Position numbers and translations under genes: made by a program
Notes under the pieces: model-generated
Databases searched by the model: none
The model's input: only the letters and a program-made list of their open reading frames with translations
What the model was told of the DNA's origin: nothing
Part shown: piece after piece, positions 52,640 to 60,653 of the stretch
Position numbering within the stretch: the first letter of the stretch is position 1
Layout of the letters: every line of letters begins with the position of its first letter
Assembly (NCBI GenBank): GCA_002433075.1
Contig: DJHM01000022.1
Coordinates: 80,554-144,553, forward strand
Length of the DNA stretch: 64,000 bases
Direction of reading: 5' to 3'
Origin: Latescibacteria bacterium UBA6620
GTDB taxonomy: Bacteria > Latescibacterota > UBA2968

Positions 52640-53923
52640 ATGAACGAACTCACTGACACCATCTTCGAGATGGGGACCTCCAACCTCCGCTTCGGTTCCG
52701 GTTCAACGGCCGAGGTCGGTATGGACCTTGCCGATCTCGGCGTCCACCGAGCGATGCTCGTGACCGACCCCAACGTCGCCTCGCTCCAACCGGTAGAAAC
52801 GACCAGACGCTCGCTCGAGGCCGAGGGGATCGACGTTGTCCTCTACGACCAGGTCCGGGTGGAACCGACCGATCTCTCGTTCAAAGAAGCCATCGTCTTT
52901 GCAAAAGAGGCAAAGCCCGATGCGTTCGTCGCCGTCGGCGGGGGCTCCGCCATCGACACGGCGAAGGCGGCCAATCTCTATTACTGTCACCCTGATGACT
53001 TCTTCGCCTACATCAACGCCCCCATCGGGCAGGGCAAGCCTATTCCGGGCGAAGTCAAACCCCTCATCGCCATTCCCACCACAGCGGGAACCGGAAGCGA
53101 AACAACCGGTGTCGCCATCTGTGATCTCACCGAAGTGCACGCCAAGACCGGCATCGCCCATCGTCGACTGAAACCGACCCTCGGCATCGTCGACCCCGAC
53201 AACACTCGAACGATGCCCGCCTCCGTTGCCGCAGGCTCCGGACTCGACGTCCTCTGCCACGCGCTCGAATCCTACACGGCTATCCCCTACGACCAGCGCC
53301 CGAAGCCCGATCGCCCCCTCCTGCGACCCGCCTACCAGGGCAGCAACCCGATCAGTGACATCTGGGCACTCGAAGCCACGCGGATGGTCGCCACCTACCT
53401 TGTCCGCGCAGTGCAGGATCCCGACGACGACGAAGCCCGAGGTCAAATGGCCCTGGCCGCGAGTATGGCCGGAATGGGATTCGGCAACGCCGGTGTTCAT
53501 CTCTGCCACGGGATGTCCTACCCCGTCTCAGGAATGGTTCGTGAATTCATCCCGGAGGGACTCGTTTCAGATCACGCGATCATCCCTCACGGACTCTCCG
53601 TCACCCTTCACGCGCCCGCCGTGTTCGCGTTCACCGCCCCGGCCGACCCGGGTCGTCATCTCAAGGCGGCCGAGGTGATGGGCGCCGACATCTCAGGTGT
53701 CGCTTCTGAAGACGCAGGTCCCCTCCTCGCCGACCAGATCGTCGGCCTGATGAAGAAACTCGAACTTCCAAACGGACTGTCATCGGTCGGGTTCACCAAC
53801 GCGGATATCCCCTCTCTCGTGGAGGGAACGCTTCCTCAGCATCGCGTGACCAAACTTTCGCCGATCCCTGCAGGAGAACGGGAACTTACTTCGCTCTTCG
53901 AGAATTCGATGAGCCTCTGGTAG
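52640..53923 (+). CDS. Hydroxyacid-oxoacid transhydrogenase (iron-dependent ADH family)
   Basis: 427 residues, ATG with GAGAG upstream. Iron-containing alcohol dehydrogenase fold: VGGGSAIDTAKAANL near residue 100 (nucleotide loop GGGS-D-AK), TTAGTGSETTGVAI near 147, and metal ligands in SGLDVLCHALESYT (Asp and His near 197-201), LCHGMSYPVSG and HAIIPHGLSV. The stretch RPLLRPAYQGSNPISDIWA is characteristic of the ADHFE1/HOT branch, which couples 4-hydroxybutyrate (or similar) oxidation to 2-oxoglutarate reduction. Downstream of the TAXI transporter by 70 bp. Confidence 0.85.
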   Translation: MNELTDTIFEMGTSNLRFGSGSTAEVGMDLADLGVHRAMLVTDPNVASLQPVETTRRSLEAEGIDVVLYDQVRVEPTDLSFKEAIVFAKEAKPDAFVAVGGGSAIDTAKAANLYYCHPDDFFAYINAPIGQGKPIPGEVKPLIAIPTTAGTGSETTGVAICDLTEVHAKTGIAHRRLKPTLGIVDPDNTRTMPASVAAGSGLDVLCHALESYTAIPYDQRPKPDRPLLRPAYQGSNPISDIWALEATRMVATYLVRAVQDPDDDEARGQMALAASMAGMGFGNAGVHLCHGMSYPVSGMVREFIPEGLVSDHAIIPHGLSVTLHAPAVFAFTAPADPGRHLKAAEVMGADISGVASEDAGPLLADQIVGLMKKLELPNGLSSVGFTNADIPSLVEGTLPQHRVTKLSPIPAGERELTSLFENSMSLW

Positions 53924-54127
53924 CCTGAGCCCTCGTCGGACTCTTTGAATGCTTTCGTCGCGACTGTGCCGTAGGCGTTCGCCGTCGGAGACGGCTCCCA
54001 CCGGCCACGACGGATGGCTCTCCCGTATTGCCTCATCTCCTGAGCCGTCTTATTCTTCCGAGCAGTCCACTGTCATCTTCGCGCTTTCGTGACTTCGTGT
54101 TTCCGCTTACCGCACTGGGGGTAACGT

Positions 54128-56080
54128 TTGGAAGCCAACCTCTACTGGCTGTTCGCGTTCGTCGGACTCTACTGGGTCTACTGCCTCTTCTGGGGCATCA
54201 AAGGCGCCATCCGTTCCAAGACATCCGCTGACTACTTCGTCGCAGGGCGAAGCATCGGCATCTGGGTTTTCGTGTTAGCTGCAACCGCGACCAGCTTCAG
54301 CGGATGGACGTTCGTCGGACATCCCGGCCTGATTCTGAACGAAGGCCTCCCCTACGCGTTCGCCTCGTTTTACGCGCTCACAATTCCCTTCACAGGCGTG
54401 TTGTTCCTGCGCCGGCAATGGGTACTCGGCAAGGCGTTCAACTACATCACGCCGGGAGAGATGTACTCCGACTACTATGGTGGAAACGCGATGCGCCTCC
54501 TTACGGTGCTCGTCGCGTTTCTGTTCAGTGTCCCGTATCTCGGGGTTCAGCTCCGGGCATCGGGCGATCTCTTCCACGTACTTACCGACGGCCTGATCGG
54601 CATCGAAGTCGGGATGTTCGCCCTCTCAGCCGTCGTGATGATCTACGTGGCATCCGGTGGTCTCCGGTCCGTCGCCTACGTCGATTGCGCGCAGTGCGTA
54701 CTCCTGGCAGTAGGCATCGTCGTCCTCGGGTTCATCACCATCAGCTACGTCGGTGGTTGGTCCGAGTTCACGTCTGGCATCGCCGGCCTCGTCACCCAGA
54801 ACCTGGCTGCGGGCACCAAGATCACCCCAGCCGGTCACTCCAGCACGGTTGCGCTGCCTGGTGCGATTCAGTGGGTCTCGGCCAACACACAGGCGGTCGG
54901 CAGCTCGTGGACGGGCGTAATGTGTCTCACCTATATGTTTGCCCTGATGGGTATCCAATCTTCACCTGCGTTCAGTATGTGGGCTTTTTCGAACAAGACC
55001 TGCGAGCCCTTCCGTTGGCAGCAGGTCGTGGCTTCCGCCCTGATCATTGGAATCATCCTCTTCACGTTCACCATCTTCCAGGGTCTCGGGGGCAACGTCC
55101 TCGTCGCGAAGGGCGTACTGAATAATCTGACGGACAAAAACCTCGTCCCCCAGCTGATCAACCTGTTGGCCGACACAGCGCCCTGGCTCGTTGCCCTTCT
55201 TGCCGTGTGCGCCCTCGCCGCGATGCAGAGCACGGGCGCCGCATATATGTCCACTTTCAGCGGAATGGTCACCCGGGACATCTACAAGAGCTACATTTCT
55301 CCCGACGCGACGGACGCCGTTCAGAAATTGTGCGGTAGAATTTTCGTCATCATCGTCGCCGTCGCTGCCCTTTACGTGGCCGCACAGTTCACCGGCGCCA
55401 TCGTGATGCTCGGCGGTCTTGCCGTCGCGTATGGATTCCAGATGTGGCCGGCCCTGATTGGGATCAGCTTCTTCCACCAGTTTTCCCGCAAGGGCGTCGT
55501 CTGGGGACTCGTCGCCGGCCTGATTGCTGTCACGCTCACCGACAGACCCGTGGCCCTGATTCCCGAGATCATCAACGCGTTCATCCCCGACTTTCTGAAT
55601 CTCGACATCGGCCCGCTTCCGTGGGGACGATATCCCCTCACCATCCACAGCGCGGGATGGGGCATCGTCTTCAACCTGCTCATCACTATCCTCGTCTCCC
55701 TTTTCGGCGCTCAGACCGACGAGGAACGCGAACATCGTCGCCGGCGTCACACATTCCTGCAGGCCGTATCGGGCATCACTCCGGACCGGCAGAAGCACGT
55801 ACCTCTGGCCTGGGCCCTCACCCTCGTCTGGTTCCTCGTCGGATTCGGCCCCTTCGCCGTCATCGGCAACACCCTGTTCTCGGACCCCAACGTGCCCTCG
55901 ACCTGGGGTCCGTTCGGCCTCCCGTCCCTGTGGGTCTGGCAGCTTCTGTTCCTCGCCTTCGGCATCTTCGTGATGTGGTTCCTCGCTTTCCACATCGGCC
56001 TGTCGAAGCCCGTCCCCCCCGAGAAAGTCGACCGCCTCAGAGACGAACATTTCGGCACGACAGCCGCCTCCGCCGACTGA
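54128..56080 (+). CDS. Sodium:solute symporter (SSS) family protein
   Basis: 650 residues from TTG 54128. SSS core: SADYFVAGRSIGIWVFVLAA near residue 34 with the TM1 unwound region AATATSFSGWTFVGHPGLIL, SGGLRSVAYVDCAQ near 178 and AMQSTGAAYMSTFSGMVTRD near 373-392. 13-14 hydrophobic helices, extended C-terminus (helices after 560). Na+-coupled uptake of organic acids or sugars, substrate not deducible. The 204-bp gap before it contains no gene; it may carry a promoter but I see no clear boxes. Confidence 0.88.
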   Translation: MEANLYWLFAFVGLYWVYCLFWGIKGAIRSKTSADYFVAGRSIGIWVFVLAATATSFSGWTFVGHPGLILNEGLPYAFASFYALTIPFTGVLFLRRQWVLGKAFNYITPGEMYSDYYGGNAMRLLTVLVAFLFSVPYLGVQLRASGDLFHVLTDGLIGIEVGMFALSAVVMIYVASGGLRSVAYVDCAQCVLLAVGIVVLGFITISYVGGWSEFTSGIAGLVTQNLAAGTKITPAGHSSTVALPGAIQWVSANTQAVGSSWTGVMCLTYMFALMGIQSSPAFSMWAFSNKTCEPFRWQQVVASALIIGIILFTFTIFQGLGGNVLVAKGVLNNLTDKNLVPQLINLLADTAPWLVALLAVCALAAMQSTGAAYMSTFSGMVTRDIYKSYISPDATDAVQKLCGRIFVIIVAVAALYVAAQFTGAIVMLGGLAVAYGFQMWPALIGISFFHQFSRKGVVWGLVAGLIAVTLTDRPVALIPEIINAFIPDFLNLDIGPLPWGRYPLTIHSAGWGIVFNLLITILVSLFGAQTDEEREHRRRRHTFLQAVSGITPDRQKHVPLAWALTLVWFLVGFGPFAVIGNTLFSDPNVPSTWGPFGLPSLWVWQLLFLAFGIFVMWFLAFHIGLSKPVPPEKVDRLRDEHFGTTAASAD

Positions 56081-56157
56081 CACATTCGTCCTTGAAAAGA
56101 AGAGGGGCCGCGCTTCACCAGAAGCCGGGCCCTCACTGATTTTCCGTTCCTAAATCC

Positions 56158-57077
56158 TTAGTTCCGTGATTCCCAGATCAACGGCCGTCGTTCGTCGAAC
56201 CGATGCAGACCCGCGTCCCTTGCAACTTCGTAAGCCCCTTCCAGTTCGCTGCCGTGAATCCGTCGATTGATCTCCGGATAGCGCTGCTCGTCGACGCGGG
56301 CCGTCGGATAGTACTGGTCCATCACGTTCACATAGGTATCGGTTGAAATCTCTTCCGACAGCCATCTCGTGATCTCGCGAGTATCCTCCTGTCCGTCGGG
56401 CATCACGAGATGGCGCACGAGCAGTCCGCGAACCGCAATCCCCCGCTCGTCCATCCGAAGATCGCCCGCCGGGTGGCTTCTGGGTAATCTGGCGTTTTCA
56501 CATATCGTTTCGAAGCATCCTCGAACCAGTAATTGAAGTCTGGCGTATAGATGTCGACGGTCCCGTCCATATGCCTCAGGCTCTCCATCGAATCGTAGCC
56601 GCTCGTGTTGTAGACAATGGGCAACCGGAGTCCACCTTCGCTCGCGCGAGGCAGGGCTTCGAGAATCTGGGGCACCACGTGCTCCGGCGTCACCCAGTTG
56701 ATGTTGTGACACCCCATCTCCTGAAGCTCGATCATCATATCTGCCAGACGACTGGGCGTCAATTCCTCGCCCGCTTCCGCTTGACTGATCTCGTGGTTCT
56801 GGCAGAAAACACATCTGAGATTGCACCACGCGAAAAAGATCGTCCCGCTCCCCCACCACCCGCGCAGGCAGTCCTCCTCCCCCTGGTGCAGAAAGTAACT
56901 CGAGACCCGAGCGTATCGACCGGTCCGACAGACTTTCGTCTCGTTCTCCAGCCGGTTCACCCCGCAGTCCCACGGGCAAACGCAACAGGATGCCAGGCTC
57001 GCCACAGTTTCATCCACCCGCCGTTGCAATTCACCTGAATCGTACAGCCTGACGTCGCCTGGTGTTCCATTTTGCAT
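56158..57077 (-). pseudogene. Radical SAM (PflA/AmmeMemoRadiSam-like) gene, frameshifted
   Basis: Two frames make one protein. From ATG 57077 (GTG 57098 also possible) the N-terminal part has CCVCPWDCGVNR, the 4Fe-4S/SAM motif CNLRCVFCQNHE (C-x3-C-x2-C) and VTPEHVVPQILEAL near residue 110, then YWFEDASKRYVKTPDYPEAT. At about 56440-56460 the frame shifts; coding resumes as GDLRMDERGIAVRGLLVRHLVMPDGQEDT...LSEEISTDTYVNVMDQYYPT. The family's segment A-K-E-M-H-R-Q-V before GDL is missing, so a short deletion is likely rather than a one-base error. The activator-type reductase is probably not produced full length. Confidence 0.75.
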
Positions 57078-57085
57078 TTTGCACT

Positions 57086-58126
57086 CTACCTTTTGCACTG
57101 CAAATCATCTTCCTCGAACCAAACTCCAAACCCCGGCCGCTCCGACGCAGTCGTCTGCCCTTCCACAATCTCCGGCGTGCCTTTAACCCACGTCATCCAC
57201 GGCCGGCCGGACTCTGCGAAGGGTTCGGGACTCAGCGCACCGATCGCGTGAATCGACCACGCTTCCGCCCCCCGGTGTGGGCACACTACGATGTCCGTCC
57301 CCTCGGCCATCTTGTAGATTTTGACCAACTCCGTCATTCCGCCGCACCAGCACACGTCCGGCTGCACGAATGCGTGAAGTTTCTCCTGGATAATGACCTC
57401 GAACGCTTTCGCCGTGTATTCATGCTCACCACTCGCAATCGGGATCGGGCATTCATCGCGCAGCCGTGCGTAGCCTTCCAGATCGTCCGGCGGCAGCGGT
57501 TCCTCCAGCCAGAAAAGATCGTAGGGTGCCAGTTCTTCCGCGATGCGAAGGGTCGTGTCGACGTCCATCTTCATTCCGGCGTCTCCCATCAACTGGAAGT
57601 CGGGGCCCAGAGTGTCCCGTACCAACTTGATGGCGCCGACCACATCGCCCATATCCTCCCCGGGCAGAATCCCGGCGTGAAACTTAAGCGCCGAAAAACC
57701 TTGCGTCCCCGTCTCGATCACTTCCTTCGCAGAGAACCCGGTCTTGTACGCACGGATCGGTTTATTGGCCTCGCCGCCGAGCACCTCGACGAGCGGCTTC
57801 CCTTCCCGCTTCGCCCGCAGGTCCCAAAGCGCCAGATCGACTCCGCTCAACGCCATAATCGCAAGCCCTTTGCGACCGAACGCCTGCATCGAGCGATACA
57901 TCTCGTCCCACAGATCTTCCACGGGCGTCGGATCCGCACCTATCAGCGTGCGACTCAACACTTCGTCGATCAGGTGGATCCCCGCCTTCCCGCCCCCGCC
58001 CACGCCGTAGCCCGTCAGCCCGTCGTCCGTCTCGATGATGACCAGAATCTGTCCTACCCAGGTTCGCCAGTCTTTGGGGGAGTATTCGGTTCCGGGTTGG
58101 ATTGCTCTGATGGACTTTATCGTCAT
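57086..58126 (-). CDS. Enolase-superfamily acid-sugar dehydratase (mandelate racemase-like)
   Basis: 346 residues. The MR/MLE barrel is intact: KFHAGI near residue 150 with the catalytic Lys, metal ligands Asp in LMGDAGMKMDVDTT near 179, Glu in FWLEEPLPPDD near 210 and Glu in IASGEHEYTAKAF near 235, with base His in CPHRGAEAWSIHAI near 283 (PHRGAE). This arrangement is closest to rhamnonate/galactarate-type dehydratases, which make 2-keto-3-deoxy acids; the HpcH aldolase at 10.5 kb could act downstream. No signal peptide. Last base pairs overlap the next gene's leader, 9 bp to the radical SAM ATG. Confidence 0.85.
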   Translation of the reverse strand: MTIKSIRAIQPGTEYSPKDWRTWVGQILVIIETDDGLTGYGVGGGGKAGIHLIDEVLSRTLIGADPTPVEDLWDEMYRSMQAFGRKGLAIMALSGVDLALWDLRAKREGKPLVEVLGGEANKPIRAYKTGFSAKEVIETGTQGFSALKFHAGILPGEDMGDVVGAIKLVRDTLGPDFQLMGDAGMKMDVDTTLRIAEELAPYDLFWLEEPLPPDDLEGYARLRDECPIPIASGEHEYTAKAFEVIIQEKLHAFVQPDVCWCGGMTELVKIYKMAEGTDIVVCPHRGAEAWSIHAIGALSPEPFAESGRPWMTWVKGTPEIVEGQTTASERPGFGVWFEEDDLQCKR

Positions 58127-58237
58127 AAGCTAACTCCTCGATCGTGTGACAGTAACCTCGACTATTATGATAGGGGCAGATCGTTGCTCCGAACCCGGCC
58201 AAAATCGGGCGGGCTTTTCAATGGGTTTAACCACAGC

Positions 58238-58678
58238 CTACCTAGTCGGAGAGTAATGCTTCAGCGCCTCAAGAAACTCCTTCGGCATCTCACGCCCGAT
58301 CCGCCCCGCGCCCCACTTTAGCATCTCGTCGGTCGTCTTGTGGGTCGAGCGGGCGCCCATCGCCTTTCTGTCGTCCGATGAAAGACGTTTGAACTTGCTC
58401 CCGTCACGGATTCTCAGGTTGCTCGGATTGACGCCGTCGTATCGGTTCCAGTTGATAAAGTCGACTTTGTCCGAGTCGGCCGCATCGATATCCCCGCTGC
58501 GGATGATGTTGCCCGTCAACGTGTTGACAATCCGGTAGGTGAGCAGGTAAGCCATCTCCGTGCTTATTTTCACGCGATTCGTCTTGTAGGACTTCTTGAG
58601 AACCTCTCTCCTCTTCTTCTTTCCATCCGAATCCGTGTATTCCTGCCTCTGGGTCGACACGACCTTTGACAGCACGGG
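58238..58678 (-). CDS. Hypothetical protein, probably 5'-truncated
   Basis: About 146 residues counted from a GTG at 58678; no ATG is available because the frame closes at a TAG about 40 bases upstream. The first usable start is only a guess. The sequence (VKISTEMAYLLTYRIVNTLTGNIIRSGDI, then SSDDRKAMGARSTHKTTDEM) looks like the C-terminal part of a beta-rich export-associated protein rather than a whole domain. It is head-to-head with the truncated sensor kinase; the two coding regions overlap at about 58650-58680. I infer that the 5' half was removed. Confidence 0.5.
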   Translation of the reverse strand, partial: PVLSKVVSTQRQEYTDSDGKKKRREVLKKSYKTNRVKISTEMAYLLTYRIVNTLTGNIIRSGDIDAADSDKVDFINWNRYDGVNPSNLRIRDGSKFKRLSSDDRKAMGARSTHKTTDEMLKWGAGRIGREMPKEFLEALKHYSPTR

Positions 58679-60108
58679 TCTGCGCGTGAACTTTATGCTC
58701 TACGTCGACGCTCGGGGCAACTACGTCGCCCAGCGTGGATTCGACCATCGAAGCGGGACGGCGATCCCCGTGGCCCCCCGCCGTCTTCTCGGTCATCGGC
58801 TCCCTGAAGCTTGACGCTGCCCGTGCGGACCCCGTCAGTGGGCTTGTCCGAATCGACGACGGCTTGTTTCTGATCACCTCCCAACCGATTCTGACAAGTG
58901 AAGTCCAGGGCCCCTTCCGAGGGAGACTTATCCTGGGTCGCCGGTTCGATCAGACGGAAATGGACCACCTCGGTCGAATCACCAGTCTGAAGGTTCGGCT
59001 CCTCGACGCATCCGATCGATCCGCAGCCAGTCCAAGGGTTACCCTCAACGAGGGGTCGGTCACCGGCAGGGCCCATATCAACGACGTCTTTGGTCGGCCG
59101 ATCGCCACATTCGAAATCAGCAGGACGAGTGAACTTTTCGATCGGGGCGCCGAAACCCGCAGACTCCTCATTCTCTACGTCGCGCTCACGATCGTGGTCG
59201 TCGGCGTCCTCACGATCGTAACTATTCACCGATATGTGGTCAGACCCGTCACCCGTGTCGCGACCGCGGCCCGAGACATCACCAACCGCTCAGAGGGCCT
59301 CGTCCCCGAGCACGGCCCTGCCGAAATCACGAACATGGCATCGGCCATCAACGAGATGTTGAACACCCTTCGCGCTACCACGGACAACCTCGTCCGGGCA
59401 GAGAGTTTCCGGGCCATAAGCAGACTGTCCGCCGGCATCAGCCACAACCTGAATAACATCCTTACCGGCATTCTGGGTCCCGCCGAGGTCATCAAGACCG
59501 AGCCCATCAACGAGGAGGTTCGGACCCACACCGAGACCATCCAGAGGGCGGCCACGCGTGCTGCAGACCTTGTCAGACGACTCAACGAGGCCGTCACGCC
59601 CCCCTCACCGGGGTCATCCCAGGCCCCCATCGACCCCACCGAGTCCGTGAGGTCCGCAGTCGAAGTGACCCGGTCCCAATGGCACGACCGGGCGATGGCC
59701 CAGGGCCGGGTGTTCGAGGTATCGACCTCCCTTGCGTCAACCCGTCGGGTATCGATTCCCGACGGCATCCTCCAGAACATCCTGGTCAATCTGATTGTCA
59801 ATGCGATCAAAGCGCAGCCCGGGGGAAGGGCCATCGGGCTCTCGACCGTAGACCGAGGAGATCGAGTGGAAATCGCTGTCGTCGACTCGGGCCCCGGTGT
59901 AGATGAGGCCTCTCTCCCCCACATTTTCGAACCCTTTATGACCTCCGACGCCCGCGTCGGGAGAGGACTCGGCCTGGCCTGGGTCTACTCTGCCGTCACC
60001 GAGTCAGGAGGCGTAATCGACGTTCAATCCTCCCCGGCAGGCACCCGCTTCACCCTGACCCTCCCCACGGCCATAGATCCCAGCTTGAACGAGCCCCTGG
60101 AGACCTAA
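58653..60108 (+). pseudogene. CHASE4-HAMP sensor histidine kinase, 5'-truncated and frameshifted
   Basis: Kinase-like sequence begins in mid-domain near 58653: DTTFDSTGLRVNFMLYVDAR, NYVAQRGFDHRSGTAIPVAP is the central part of a CHASE4 sensor. No N-terminal membrane anchor remains. At the C6 run 58774-58779 the frame shifts; dropping one C gives AVFSVIGSLKLDAARADPVS, then GLVRIDDGLFLITSQPILTS (CHASE4 end). The rest is intact: TM (ILYVALTIVVVGVLTIVTI), HAMP, DHp AISRLSAGISHNLNNILTGI and HATPase NLIVNAIKAQPG, VDSGPGVDEASLPHIFEPFM, GRGLGLAWVY. Either a relic or a mis-assembly. Confidence 0.7.
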
Positions 60109-60224
60109 GCGGCTGTCAGGTAAATGGTTACTCAGTATTTTGTGGAAAAAGGATTTGACACGTTCCACCTCGCGGGTATTCTTAAACCACCGTACGGAGT
60201 CAATGACCTCTTTCGGAGCCGTCC

Positions 60225-60584
60225 ATGGCAGTTGACATTCGCAAGAAAATCCGGGACCTGCGAAAATCCAAAGGGATGTCGGCAAAGGACGTGTCCGAAA
60301 AAATGGGTATATCCCGGCCCTTCTATACCCAGCTCGAGGGCGGAACTCGTCGGCTTTCGGTCCAGTATCTCGAAGGCATTGCACGGGCGCTCGGAACAAC
60401 GGTCGCCGACCTGTATCGCGAGGAAGCTGAGCCCGTCGGAGCCCACAGTCCGCATCTCGCCGAGAAGCTCCGACCCTACCTCGGGTCCCGATCCGAATCG
60501 ATAGCGGAGAATCTGAAAGATTTCGCGGAGGCTCGGAACACGCTTCGCAGATCGCTCAAGGGTGGAACGAGCAGGCGGAGCTGA
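60225..60584 (+). CDS. XRE-family HTH transcriptional regulator
   Basis: 119 residues. The Cro/C1-type helix-turn-helix occupies residues 6-62: IRDLRKSKGMSAKDVSEKMG, ISRPFYTQLEGGTRRLSVQY, LEGIARALGTTVADLYREE. The rest is a short helical tail (AEKLRPYLGSRSESIAENLK). Single-domain DNA-binding regulator; target unknown. No antitoxin partner is nearby. Lies between the kinase and a bidirectional terminator. Confidence 0.9.
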   Translation: MAVDIRKKIRDLRKSKGMSAKDVSEKMGISRPFYTQLEGGTRRLSVQYLEGIARALGTTVADLYREEAEPVGAHSPHLAEKLRPYLGSRSESIAENLKDFAEARNTLRRSLKGGTSRRS

Positions 60585-60607
60585 CCGAACCCCAATGAAC
60601 ACAAAAA

Positions 60608-60645
60608 GGCCGATCCGACATCTATCGGACCGGCCCGATTTTTTT
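60608..60645. terminator. Bidirectional terminator between XRE gene and helicase gene
   Basis: Stem GGCCGATCCG (60608-60617) / CGGACCGGCC (60626-60635), one mismatch, 8-nt loop, followed by a run of seven T (60639-60645); an A5 run at 60603-60607 gives the minus strand its own T-run. Confidence 0.85.
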
Positions 60646-60653
60646 CTCCGAAG

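Noticed and set aside
27247..60108. All frameshifts as plain homopolymer sequencing errors
   Set aside because: Some could be (C6 at 58774, C5 at 33851, GGG at 44870). The missing MBL segment, the shortened radical SAM and DLH segments and the in-frame TAA at 33014 are not single-base indels, so error alone does not explain the set.
60225..60584. XRE gene as an antitoxin
   Set aside because: No small partner gene overlaps or flanks it; neighbours are a kinase relic and the helicase.
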